Assembly: GCF_014633365.1 (NCBI RefSeq)
Contig: NC_068350.1
Coordinates: forward strand, 12,935,787 to 12,999,786
DNA length: 64,000 nucleotides
Direction: 5' to 3'
Origin: Diospyros lotus
Taxonomy: Eukaryota > Streptophyta > Magnoliopsida > Ericales > Ebenaceae
A program made the translations under genes and the position numbers. Positions 54,061 through 64,000 of this stretch are shown one piece after another. Below the pieces are notes generated by a model that ran no database searches, was not told the origin of the DNA, and was given only the letters and a program-made list of their open reading frames with translations. The stretch's first letter is position 1. Every line of letters begins with the position of its first letter.

Positions 54061-55689
54061 ACTGAACGTCATGACAAAAATATAGCCACATTCCTTTTCA
54101 TACTGTCCCACCAAAAATGGTGTTGCAAGTTCTGATACATTTTGGTTATCCCCAGGTGGATAGTATAATGAGTTACATAAGCCTTTGATAAAATTTATTG
54201 TCTAATTTCTTTGTTCTCTAGAACACAAATATGACCCTGATATAACAGTAAACCATCATCCCTCCATCCAAATCCTAAGGCACCAAATCTGTCCACATCC
54301 TTTAAGACTCGAACCAATTTCTCATCACTTGACAGTTGCTCCAGGATTTAGTCAATTAACTTTGGTCGTACTGTCAGGTGGCAACAAAATACAACCGGTC
54401 TCCCCTCGGAGGATGAGAAAGATAAATCACTTAGTTGCTTTAACAAATGCCATTCCTGAACTATCATACTTGCAATGGAGGCTCCCCGTTTACTCAAAAC
54501 ATCAGCCACCACATTGGCCTTCCCTGGATGGTATAAAATATCACAGTCATAATCCTTAAATAATTAAATCCACCATCTCTGTCTCATATTCAACTCTTTT
54601 TGGGAGAAAAGATACTTTAAACTTTTATGGTCAGTATAAACTTCTACTTTCTTGCCATATATAAGTAATGTCTCCAAATTTTTAATGCAAATACCATGAC
54701 AACCAATTCTAGATCATGTGTCAAGTAATTTATTTCATGCTTCTTGAATTGCCAAGAAGCATAGGTAACCACACACCCATCCTACATCAATACACAACCT
54801 AGCCCCGCATGAGAAGCATTGCTATATATGGTAAACTTTTCTCCACTTCTAGGAATGGTGGGATGGTAGTTAGCTTTCGCTTCAACTCTTGAAAGCTCTT
54901 TTCAAAATCTGCATCCCATTCGAATGCCACACCCTTTCGAGTCAGTCTCGTCAAAGGGGAAGACAAATTGGCAAATCCCTCAATAAACTGTCAGTAGTAA
55001 CTAGCTAATCCCATGAAACTCTGAATCCCAGTTACTGTTGTGGACCTAGGCCAATCAACTATTTCCTTATCTTTTCAGTATCAATAGAAATACCATCCAC
55101 AGAAACCACATGTCCTAGAAATCCCACATGTGGTTGCCAAAAATCGCACTTACTGAGTTTAGTGTATAGTTGTTCCTCCTTGAGTTTCTACAAGACAACT
55201 TTGAGATGCTCCGCATGAACTTCCATACTTGGGGAGTAAACCAAAATGTCATTGATGAACATGATCAAAAAATTATCCAGGTGCTCCTTAAACACTCTGT
55301 TCATCAAATCTATGAAAATCACAGGGGCATTAGTTGGCCCAAATGGCATAACCACAAACTTGTAGTGGCCATAACGAGTCCTAAAAGTTGTCTTCATCAC
55401 ATCTTCCTCTTTAACATGTACCTGATGATAACAAGACTCTAAGTAAATCTTAGAACATAGATGCACCCCAAAGCTGATCCTATAAGTCATCCACTTGTGG
55501 AAATGGGTATTTGTTCTTTACTGTCACTTGGTTCAACTGACGATAATCAATATACAATCGCAAGGACCCATCATTCTTCTGTACAAATAGTACTGGGGCA
55601 CCCCATGGCGTTACACTAGGCCAGATAAACCCCTTAGCAATTAATTCTTGCAACTAAACTTTTAATTCCTTTAATTCATTTGGGGTCAT
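54061..55689 (-). pseudogene. Gypsy-3 reverse transcriptase and RNase H, broken
   Basis: The clearest piece (55188-55490) is SKIYLESCYHQVHVKEEDVM, then TTFRTRYGHYKFVVMPFGPT and the active site FINDILVYS, where the second aspartate of FIDD/YVDD is asparagine. RNase H pieces follow leftwards near 54540-54760 (minus-strand [15 protein letters not shown] string and MRQRRWW). Frame breaks are frequent. Both changed catalytic residues are single G-to-A type events on the coding strand. Confidence 0.8.
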
Positions 55690-56330
55690 TCAGTAGGGAG
55701 CTTTTAAGATAGGTTGGGTGCCAGGTATTAAATCAATAAAGAACTCCACTTCCCTTAGAGGTGGTAACTTGGGCAACTCATAGGGAAACACGTCAGGAAA
55801 CTCACAAACCACTGGAATTTCAAGTAATTTTGCCTTATTTCCCACACTAGTAGTTACAAAATCTAGGTATGCCTCACAGCCACCTCTCATCAAATGCTCT
55901 ACTTTCATGACCAAGATCATCGGGGTCATACTCATAGGTTTAACACCCTTATATAAAATAACAGGCTGGTATGGCAGTTTAAAATAAATCATCTTGCTTT
56001 GATAATCCACTTTAGCAAAATGGAGGAACAACCAATCCATACCAAGGATCAAATCAAAATCCTGAATATCTAACATAACTAGGTCACCTAATAGGTTCAT
56101 ATCGTGCACTTTAATCTCACAATCCCGAAGCACGTCACTACTTACCAATATCTCATTTCTAGGCATAGACACTAATAAATAATATGGAAAAGTGGTACTA
56201 GAGATAGGGACATGACATAAAACATGTGGAGCAATGAAGGAGTGAGTAGAACTAGTGTCAAAGAGTGCACGTACATCCATGCCATACGAGGAGAGAATAC
56301 CTTGGATGGTCTCATTACCCTTCTCGACAT
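55690..56330 (-). pseudogene. Gypsy-3 aspartic protease and linker, one long frame
   Basis: A 196-codon minus-strand frame (55690-56280) starts at VRALFDTSSTHSFIAPHVL, the retropepsin-like active site with DTG changed to DTS. It continues through LGDLVMLDIQDFDLILGMDW to CEFPDVFPYELPKLPPLREV and IDLIPGTQPILKAPY, the linker into reverse transcriptase. The motif change would weaken or abolish protease activity. This is the best preserved part of Gypsy-3. Confidence 0.85.
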
Positions 56331-57078
56331 TAGATGATGTCAGAGCGAAAACCCTGCCCTACATGTGAGGTCAATTAGTGGCTATTGACCTCTAAATAGG
56401 TGGTACTGCTGCCAGTGAAGCTACCCGTAGCACCTTGGGCCCTCCTAACCTTTGACCAGTTACCCTCTGATCCTTAAACTACAGTGGTTGTGGGAAATTG
56501 TTGGCCTTATGCCCATTCCTGCCATATTTGTAACATTCCACATCTGGGGCAACCGCTGCTCTTTGCCATTGGGGATAATCTCTTTATACATGCCCCAACT
56601 GACCGCATAGATAACACGCTCAGTGGTCCCATGGCAAGTACCTCTGTTCTGTCTCCCACAAGCACTACATACCACTGGCCCCTCTAAATGCATGGCTTGA
56701 CTAGATTCCCATTTCATTTTCTAACTACCACTGTGTTTCTATGAAGAACTAGACCCTTTCTGGCTGGCCTATTTACTTTTCAGCTCATTCTTACTTTGTT
56801 CCACAACATAAGCTCTTTGTATTGTAGTTGGATAGTTAATGATCCAGGCTCCCCCCATTGTATGTCGGATCTCTACACTCAATCCTCTTTGAAATTTGGC
56901 TACCTTTTTAGCCACTGTAGAGATTATATCAGGAGAAAATCAGGCCAAAGAAATGAACTCAGATTCATATTGCGCTACTGCTTTATCCTCCTATGTTAAC
57001 TCAATAAATTCATAGCTATTTTTTTCTCTAATCCACTCAGGAAAATAATGGTTATTGAAGGCCTCCTGAAACTCTGCC
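56331..57078 (-). pseudogene. Gypsy-3 gag, C-terminal and middle part
   Basis: The zinc-knuckle area (56460-56717) is decayed, with CSACGRQNRGTC readable. Towards 57078 the minus strand gives the retrotrans_gag core: AFNNHYFPEWIREKNSYEFI, ELT and AVAQYESEFISLA, with a stop inside. At 57078 the frame is cut by a solo LTR. The matching upstream part lies at 61929-62000. Confidence 0.75.
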
Positions 57079-58664
57079 TATAACACTCGGGAATTTCTTG
57101 AGGACATAAGTGTAATTTCTATTAGGGTGTAAGTAGAATTTTCCAAATCCTTGGGGCTTTAGAGTAAATTCTCAATGTTGGGAGTGACCAAATCAAGTGC
57201 GGGGAATGCCCTGAAGCATAAATATATAAGGAAAATGATATGGGATTGTCGAGCATCTTGAGACAAGAATTATGGCATCAAAAGAAATTAGATCAGAGAT
57301 AATTTTTTATACAACTATGAATCAGGCTGAAAAATTGAATGGTTGTAAGGGACGCCCAAAAAATCAACAGAACCCTAAGGGAGTTTAAGTTTTACATAAG
57401 GAACAACCTTGATACATTCGGGCCTAAGTGAAAATTATTAATCTTGCTCGATGGAGGTCGAAAAGATATTTTTTTTTGAATCTTTTGGGGTGTAATGAAG
57501 AGTTTAGAACTTATGGGTCTTAATGGAATTGTTGAAAAATACAGGAGCTTCATGGGAAGGGCCGAGATGGCATTTGGACGAAGCTTGGGGGCCAAAGTGT
57601 AATTTTTAGAATTGTAGGTGTAAAACCTGTGGAAGGCTAGCCGTCGCACGACTATCGCACGTGGAGAAAAGTCCAACAATGGGACGATCGAGGTCGTGCC
57701 TGGGGGAGGTCCATCGTGGCCTAGGGAGCTTGCGGACCAAGTCATGGATGATGATTGGCTGAGAGATGGGGTTTCGCTTATAAATATGTTGAGGGTTTCA
57801 AAGGTTTTGGGCATCAATTTGTTCGTGTTTTGAAGTGTTTTTGAGATATTGGATAAGGGGCTTTTGTTCCTTAGTGTGTGGGCATTATTTTTGGAGAATC
57901 TTGGTGAGTTTTCATGATGGTTTAAGGGTGTTTCAAAGGGTGGCCGAAAAATGCAAGCTTCGTTGGAGTCAAACCTGTAATCGGCTAATTGAAAGCCTTC
58001 TGGTGGTGTTTTCGGGCCAAAGAGATTGCCCTCGTGATCAACTTGAAGAGTACTTCAAGGGGGTGGGGTTAAATCGACCATGGGAGGTTATTGCAGTTGC
58101 CGGCGACGAAGGGCTTGCCTGAGAAGACAAGGTTGAGCATGATGATCTGAGGCCTGGCACAAAAGTCAAGGTTGAGCACGAGAATCGAGTTGTTCTAAGA
58201 TACGTTCGAGATGGGTAGTTTTACTATAAAAACTTGGCTTGTTTTATACGAATTATTTTGACTTGTGAGTGTTCCTTTACTTTATTTGGTTTCATGCAAA
58301 TAGTTTTGTTGCATGTGAATGGTTTAACCTGTGGATGGTTGTTTTCATGTGGGAGGTTCGTCCCAAAATGTTTTATACATATGCATTGAATTTTGTGCGA
58401 TAAATTGTGTACATTGAAATATTGTTTTATATGATGCATCGAATTATGGTATGTTTGTGTGTTGTCCATGTGGGATGTGAGTTGTCAACCTGTGTTGTGG
58501 CACTTGAGTGATAGCCTAGGGTTGTGCGTTAAGGATTAATGCTCACTTGTGGTGGGTCTGAGAGTGGACACCACCTCGGATGGACCATACGTGAAGGGGT
58601 TGAGAGTGGACACCACCTCGTATCGGCTTAAGTGGTGGGTTTGAGAGTGGACACCACCCCAGGT

Positions 58665-61082
58665 TGTAATACCCGAGAAATTATTAAGAGTATAAATGAT
58701 ATTTTATGAAGGGTATAACTGGAATTATCGAAAGAATAAGGCTATATGACACACTAACGCAGTCTTAGATGATTAAATCAGTCGGAGGGAGTAACCCGGA
58801 CCTTAGATAGCTAAAGAAAATTGTACAGTATCGACAAGTGATTCGAATTATGATTTTTAGTGATGAAAGAAGTGGGGTCGGGAACAGTTTTCGGTACAGC
58901 TGTCGACCGGGCTGAGAAAACCGAATCGACGTAGGAAACGTCCAGAAGATCAACGGAGCACGTCAAGGACTAGTATTTAATGTGTAGAACAACCCTTAAG
59001 AGATTTCGGGTTGAATCAAATGGATTTAAGGTCAATTTGACCAATCGGGTCTAAGTGCAATTTTCTAATTTTACCCGAGGGAGGTCAAAACGGTAATCTT
59101 TTAGGAGTCTTGAGGGTCAAATGAGATGTACTAAACTTGTGGGACTTAGAGGTATATTTGGATTTATCAGGGGAGTTGTAAAAAGGGCAGAATTGTCATT
59201 TGAAGAAAACAGGGGTCAAAATGCAAAAAATGGAAAATGGCATAGTGTGAACGCGAAGGGATTTCGGCCGCCGCACTGCCACCGCACGTGGAGGCCGTTT
59301 CCGGTGATGGGACGGTCGAGGCTTTCTTGGGGAAGGTTGTATACGGCGATGGGATGCTTGGGGTCCAAGTTAAGGCCGTTGATTGGCCGGATTTCGACCG
59401 ATTTTTGGGTATAAAAGGGGCCGAGGGTTTCGGATTTTGGGGCGAGAAATCGACCTTGTTTTTGAATGGTTTCGGGAGAGTGAATAAGGGGCTTTTGGTC
59501 GCGAGGCATCAAGGAAGATTTTGGGAGGCTTTAGAATCATTTTCGTCAAGTGTAGGGGCCGATTGAAGCTCGGTCGAGGGTTGGTGGCGGACCGCCGCGA
59601 GCCGCCTGTAACTGCCATTTTTGGGCTTTTTCCGGCTAGCTTTCGGCCTAAAAATGGTGCCAATGGGATTGACTCATCGAGGGCTTGAAGGGGGGTGTGC
59701 TCAGATCGGTCATCGGAGGGGTCGTCGCCGGCGGGTCTTGAGGAAGAAGACGACGCGCGTGGCTGCACGCGCCAGCCTCCACGCGCAGGGCGCGTGAGAG
59801 CGCGTGCGAAGGGCTATTTTGGTAATTTTAATTCCAATATTTTTATTTAATTATTCTAGGAATTATTGTGTTGAAATATTTCAGAAAATAGTTGAAGAAA
59901 TAATTATTTTGGAATTAACGAGGAGAAAATTAGGAGAAAATAGAGAAAATTATGGAAAATTGAGGAAAATGGATTTTAATGCTTCCTTAATTAAATATGG
60001 TGTTTAGGAAGTATTATGGCTCGAGGTTGAGTATAAGTTCAAACATTTGGGATTTGGCACGCAAACCGGGCGCTACACGAGGATCGAGGCGATCTGAATA
60101 CATTCGAGGTGAGTGGTTTGATTCCATCTTTTCCTTGTCTTGGAAGTGTTTTTGGTGCTTGTGGTGAGTTCTAGTGAGCGATTATACCCTCCTAGACATA
60201 GATTGTTTTACAAGGCTTTTGCTTATGATCATTGTGTCGATATTTGCTACATTGCATTAACTGTTTTATTTTAAAATGTTGGTGCATGGCGTGTAAATTT
60301 TCATATCATTTAATTGCATCGTTGGGTCCGTATGGGGCGGGATGGGGTCTACTTGAGATTGGGACAAGGTTAATCCAGGTGAACGGGTGTCACACTGGGG
60401 CACTCGAGGGAATAATGTTAAACCAGGTGAACGGGTGTCACGACGGTGCACTCGAGGGATTAACGTTGGACCAGGTGAATGTGTGTCACAGTGGGGCATT
60501 CGAGGGATTAAGTATGTCAAGGTGATATCTTGAGTTAGACGTGTCTTGCATATTTACGTTTGTCTGAGTATGCCATGCTCGTGTGTCTCTCATGCATTGT
60601 ATGAACTGTTTTATGCCGTCACTTAGATGTTTATCATCTAACTTGGGCTATGCCCCTGGAACGTTTAATGTTCCAGCCAAGAACTGCTACGAGGGCAAGG
60701 ATGTGGCCGGTTGAGGGCCAATGGTGCTTAGTTTGTTAAGTCGGTGTAACGTTTGGAGGATTTAATATGCATTTCAAGTTGTAAATGAACAGTTGTATAT
60801 AGCAATTTTATCATTTGATCTGTATTACGTATTTTGCTATGGAAATAAAATGTAAGAACTATGGTGTTTTGGTATTAGTGTATCCGCTGCGTTGAATTAA
60901 GACTCGTTTGGTTTAAGATTATTGATCTTGATAGTTAAACGGGCAAGACTGGGGTTCGCGGGGTTTTGTTTCTGCATGTGAAGATTGTTCTTGAAATACC
61001 GCGCGTGTTGAATTTAAAGGAAAAAAAAAGAAATCCCGGGAATACCCTTATAGTGACAAGCCCGGCGAGACGGGGTGTTACA
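58665..61082 (+). mobile_element. Younger 2.4-kb gypsy solo LTR nested in the older one
   Basis: 2,418 bp, starting tgtaatacccgagaaatt and ending cggggtgttaca, with a perfect 5-bp target duplication caggt (58660-58664, 61083-61087). TATA box at gggtataaaagg near 59405. It contains GC-rich stretches and a 48-bp tandem repeat. Length and both ends match the older solo LTR, so it is the same family inserted into its own kind. Confidence 0.93.
60375..60514 (+). repeat. 48-bp tandem repeat, three copies, inside the younger solo LTR
   Basis: ccaggtgaacgggtgtcac starts at 60375, 60423 and 60471, exactly 48 bp apart, each followed by a gcactcgagggattaa-like end. The older LTR has a three-copy repeat of different sequence and period in a comparable region. 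Confidence 0.9.
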
Positions 61083-61923
61083 CAGGTTCCTTTGAGTGAT
61101 AGCATTGTTTCTGAGGGCAACGTTGATTCTCAGGGTTAGTGTTAATGTGATCTTTTTGTGGCTAGAGTTGTGTTGACGTGATCTGAAATGCTTTTGAGTG
61201 GAAACGTGATCCCTGACATGATAGTGGGGTCCCCGATTTCCTGTGTTGACGTTGACCTTTTCGTGTCGGAAGTGGTAACGATGGTTTTCCGTTATGTTAG
61301 GGAGCAGTGTTGATGTTGCCTTCTTAAGCTAGGATTGTGTTATAGCAATGTGTCGATGTGGTTGTGTTTCCTTTAGAGAGACTGTTCTTTTCCTGTGGTA
61401 TGAGTTAAGTGCGGTATGGGATTCTCTTGGGCTAGGACATGTTGGGATGTGTCAGTTTGTTCAGGGTCTTGTATTTATTCATGAAAATGTTTTGAACTCT
61501 TACTTAGATGATTCAACATTTAATTTGGACTTTGTTCCTAAAATATTCAAACGTTCTAGGTAAAAGCAGTGGTGCCAAGGGAAAAGAGGTGATCGAGATG
61601 TAGCCTCCATATTAGATCTTTTGTAGGTCTTTTTGTCTATGTTTGAGATATCCAGATGTTATGTATTATTTTGATAATATCATGTGAAACCTCGATTTAG
61701 TTACTTGGTTATAACTGAGAAATTGACGGTTATGTATCACTGAGGTTTCAATCTTACTTCTGCATATGTGATGATTACCTGTCTTAGCTTATTGATTACT
61801 AAGTTTTATATGATTAGAAGGTAGAATAGGATTGTTGGGAATGATTTATGTTGAGTGTATGTCGGAAAAAATATTCTCGAAATCCCAAGAATTCTGCATG
61901 CTTGGGAAAAGCGGGGTGTTACA

Positions 61924-62006
61924 TTGCCCATGTCAGTTCCTAGCATATCCCTCAGTATATGGCTTGAAGATTGAAATATGCACATGGTTGAAATGAGTAT
62001 ACACTG
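61924..62006 (-). pseudogene. Gypsy-3 gag, upstream remainder
   Basis: About 75 bp that reads, on the minus strand, into the gag segment before the solo LTR: the final codons give ELTW, which joins directly to the AEFQEAF part at 57073. Beyond about 62000 the sequence switches to Copia-G RNase H. The gypsy 5' LTR and gag start are therefore deleted. Confidence 0.65.
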
Positions 62007-62290
62007 CCCGTGCCTTAGCTTGAAGCTTCACAACATTCCAAGAAAATGTGATAACACAAGTGCCATAGCGTTGACAAAAAATTCAGTGTTTAATGCTAGA
62101 ACTAAGTATATAGAAGTTAAACATCACTTCATTAGGGACCATGTGCAAGAAGACGATTTAAATTAGAGTTTATTGACACTAATTATCAAATAGTCGATAT
62201 ATTTACAAAACCTCTAGATAAGAAAAAATTTGAATATTTTTTAAGTGAGTTAGGTTTAATCACATCATGATTTTTGCAAAAATGTTGCTA
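62007..62290 (+). pseudogene. Copia-G RNase H C-terminal end
   Basis: The plus strand gives LKLHNIPRKCDNTSAIALTK, SVFNARTKYIEVKHHFIRDH and a DIFTKPLDKKKFEYF-like end with a frameshift, the last segment of copia Pol. It resumes the element broken off at 50721 and is followed by the element's 3' spacer. Confidence 0.8.
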
Positions 62291-62363
62291 AATAAATAAC
62301 TTATTTCCATTAATATGTTTCATGTTTAATATTTTTATGTGATTTTAAGACAAACATTAAATA

Positions 62364-62575
62364 GTCGACAAATGTTTTCCTCATCGTCGACAAATTTTGC
62401 ATATGCTAAAAGTTCTAAGTGATATTGGGCATTTTTGTCGACAAAAGGCCTCATTTTTGTTGACTAAGAACTTCCATTAGAACCCAATATTTCGATAGAT
62501 TCAAAGTGTTTGTCGACTAAGTTGATTTTTCTATTCTGTTAGTTAACAGAATGATTTAATTTGTCGACTAAATCG
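62364..62575 (+). promoter_or_regulatory. Cluster of GTCGAC motifs in the Copia-G 3' spacer
   Basis: gtcgacaaa or gtcgactaa occurs about five times, plus a gttgactaag variant, between the RNase H end and a TATA box. The motif is the same as in the element's LTR, which suggests it drives the downstream frame as well. Confidence 0.5.
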
Positions 62576-62584
62576 ATCGAGTTT

Positions 62585-62592
62585 TATAAATA
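62585..62592 (+). promoter_or_regulatory. TATA box of the extra Copia-G frame
   Basis: tataaata within gttttataaatattagg, followed by a CT-rich leader (ctctctctctcctttctcac, 62628-62645) and an ATG 134 bp downstream. This is a standard plant promoter-leader arrangement. Confidence 0.55.
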
Positions 62593-62718
62593 TTAGGTAA
62601 CCATCGGCATTCTTCAAACCCTAACTCTCTCTCTCCTTTCTCACCCGACTTGCTCTCTCTCATTTTCTTCTTCAATCGCTTTTCTTTCAGTAAAATATCC
62701 CTCTATTTTCACAAATCA

Positions 62719-63285
62719 ATGGCTAGAATGAAGAATCTAAGCAAAGACAAGGGCAAGGGTAAGGAACTAGCTTCTTCCAATCAACCTTGGCCTCAGGTAT
62801 GTTTATTTGATAGTGAGAGTCAACAAGAGAGGTATTTCACTTCTTTTGAATCTAAAGAGGTTCTAGAAGGCTGTTATCTAGATTTAGATTTCCTTGCTTC
62901 AATCAATTTTCCCAACATTGCTATTTTTAAGGATTTTAGGTGGTGGAATTTTATGCAAATACATAGAAGTATTTACGAAGATGTAATTAGGCTTTTTATT
63001 CAAATGCCAGTAACACTTTTGGAAAAAGAAAATTCGACGAAAGGTTTAAGACTAACATTAGGGACAAGTATTTTGAAGTCAATGTGACTTTGATTCAAAA
63101 TCGTTTTGGAATACCATTAGGTGGAAAAGGATATTCATCTTGGACTCATTAATATGTTAAGGCGTGTCAAGAAGTTTTTGAAGATGAAACCATTTCTACT
63201 CGTATAAGTGACACAAATAGGATGTACCTTAACACTAGAATTTTCAAATATGTAATTTTGCAAAGTCATTGCATACAAACATAAT
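62719..63285 (+). pseudogene. Extra open frame of Copia-G, plant-transposon-protein (Transposase_32-like), frameshifted
   Basis: The ATG at 62719 (MARMKNLSKDKGKGKELASS) is preferred over the in-frame ATG at 62650 because it follows a leader and has a good atggct context. The frame runs to 63087, but homology passes to another frame near 63030-63040 and continues to about 63285 with one more stop. Features: a basic N-terminus, ERYFTSFESKEVLEGCYLDL, a FKDFRWWNFM block, IYEDVIRLFI, and in the second frame NRFGIPLGGKGYS and MYLNTRIFKYV. This order resembles the family annotated as putative plant transposon protein (PF20167 as I recall), found as an extra frame in plant retrotransposons. SIRE-type copias also carry an envelope-like frame at this position, so that is the alternative. 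Function unknown. Confidence 0.6.
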
Positions 63286-63740
63286 GCATAACAAATATGT
63301 TTTTGATTAGCTAATTAGCAAATATGTTCTCCTTGTTGTTTTTGATTAGGTCAGCAAATATGGTATTTGGAGGCACCAAGTACTAGTATTAATTGATGAA
63401 TGCAATTTTATTATGGTTACTAGTAGTAGTATCTTTGTAGTATTTTTAGTACGTCTTTTTTATTTTTTTTAATAAAATTGAACACTAGCATTTTTATCCT
63501 AATCATATGCAGTCTGGTATTATATATTAAACTGAAAACTGAACACTGCATTATCAATTTACTGTACATACAACATACTAGACATTTACAAATCACTAGT
63601 GGCTTTAGTCTCATTCATTCTTAATTTTACACAATCCACTTGTCATTCTCTAAGACACAAATGAAATAACAACAATACCAAGAAGACATTTAAACTCACT
63701 CCTTAAATACATATTAATTACAATTGTATTAATTTTAGAT
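63286..63740. other. AT-rich sequence, probably 5' part of a hAT element
   Basis: No gene. A direct repeat aacaaatatgtttttgatta / gcaaatatgttctc...ttgttt lies near 63290-63350. The end reads like a 3' splice site (attaattttag) just before the transposase ATG at 63741. Confidence 0.4.
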
Positions 63741-64000
63741 GGAAAGAGAAGAAGACATCAATCACACCCCAAACATCCCTAGTATGGATGATAGTTGAAA
63801 GCCTACACCAATAGCACCAAGCCAACCTTAAGATGAGAGAGGTGCAACATCACTTGGAAAGGTAAAGAGAAAAACAATAAGATCTAGGTCAGATGTATGT
63901 GATCACTTTACCAAGTTTGTAAATTCAGAGGGTCAGATTAAAGGGAGATGCAACTATTGTTCTAGAGAGTTCCACTGTGTTCCAAAAAAAAGAAAATGGT
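63741..64000 (+). pseudogene. hAT transposase N-terminus with BED zinc finger, runs off the window
   Basis: The ATG at 63741 begins MEREEDINHTPNIPSMDDS and stops. The same frame continues with SLGKVKRKTIRSRSDVCDHF, TKFVNSEGQIKG and RCNYCSREF. The S-D-V-x-D-H-F-T-K-F then C-x2-C arrangement is the BED zinc finger at the start of Ac-like hAT transposases, which binds the element ends in the nucleus. Two in-frame stops (after MDDS and after PSQP) lie before the finger. The rest of the protein is beyond the window. Confidence 0.75.

Larger units (their letters stand above)
57079..61923 (+). mobile_element. Older 2.4-kb gypsy solo LTR in Gypsy-3 gag (interrupted by a younger one)
   Basis: It starts tataacactcggg (a decayed tgtaatacccgag) and ends gcggggtgttaca. 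Excluding the nested insertion it is about 2,422 bp. The target duplication is ctgcc (57074-57078) / ttgcc (61924-61928), one base different. Removing it makes the Gypsy-3 gag frame continuous. It matches the younger LTR throughout but at clearly lower identity. TATA box at cttataaatatg (about 57777-57788). A three-copy repeat of about 42 bp around gagagtggacaccacc lies at 58560-58660. Confidence 0.85.

Noticed and set aside
59216..59768. Several 90-130 codon frames in a GC-rich part
   Set aside because: They lie in the U5/leader part of the younger solo LTR; the older copy does not preserve them.
60266..60525. Repetitive frames on both strands (for example VNGCHTGALEG-type repeats)
   Set aside because: The 48-bp tandem repeat is a multiple of three, so any frame through it stays open; not a gene.

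Overview
The window is nuclear DNA of a flowering plant. The evidence is the repertoire of plant mobile elements: Ty1/copia and Ty3/gypsy retrotransposons (including Tat-type elements), hAT, CACTA and Mutator-like DNA elements, tRNA-derived SINE-like pieces and an LTR carrying a 5S rRNA-like promoter. The DNA is AT-rich, and no intact, recognisable host gene was found. The species cannot be named from this sequence. Almost all long open frames are fragments of retrotransposon gag-pol or shadows of them.

Layout. 1-11,200 is a nested stack. An old minus-strand copia (Copia-C) was hit by a second copia (Copia-A), by a short gag-only copia (Copia-B, 5448-8912) and by a hAT element (9662-10837). 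A gypsy solo LTR (2281-3915) sits inside the primer-binding site of Copia-A. 11,200-15,590 holds a SINE, small repeats and a Mutator-like element with 9-bp target duplications (13169-14121) whose core looks like captured gene leader sequence. 15,590-24,300 is a gypsy integrase fragment duplicated in tandem; a full-length but decayed copia (Copia-D, 16806-23260) interrupts the second copy. 24,608-25,731 is a non-autonomous CACTA element.

28,964-31,700 holds a Cassandra-like LTR pair with 5S rRNA sequence, fused to the 3' end of a Tat-type gypsy with an antisense open frame. 32,142-39,934 is a Tat gypsy with both LTRs, lacking most of gag. It has decayed pol, an exact 88-bp tandem array and an antisense coiled-coil frame before its 3' LTR, and it lies inside one arm of a large inverted-repeat element (31,870-40,630). 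40,631-44,030 has two unrecognised small open frames. 44,031-48,340 holds two decayed plus-strand copia elements, one split by a second CACTA element (45883-46869).

48,770-63,285 is a plus-strand SIRE-like copia (Copia-G) whose middle has been replaced. A minus-strand gypsy (50722-57078) entered its gag, a 2.4-kb solo LTR entered the gypsy gag, and a second 2.4-kb solo LTR of the same type entered the first. Copia-G resumes with its RNase H end at about 62,007. An extra open frame with its own TATA box and leader follows, resembling the plant-transposon-protein family. The right edge (63741-64000) is the start of a hAT transposase with a BED zinc finger.

How the parts work together: most elements are dead, and their order of insertion can be read from target duplications. 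The items most worth a second look are the 5S-bearing LTR tandem, the 88-bp array plus antisense frames of the Tat elements, the gag-only copia, the GTCGAC motif clusters shared by unrelated LTRs, the tRNA-like module carried by both CACTA elements, and the extra open frame of Copia-G.
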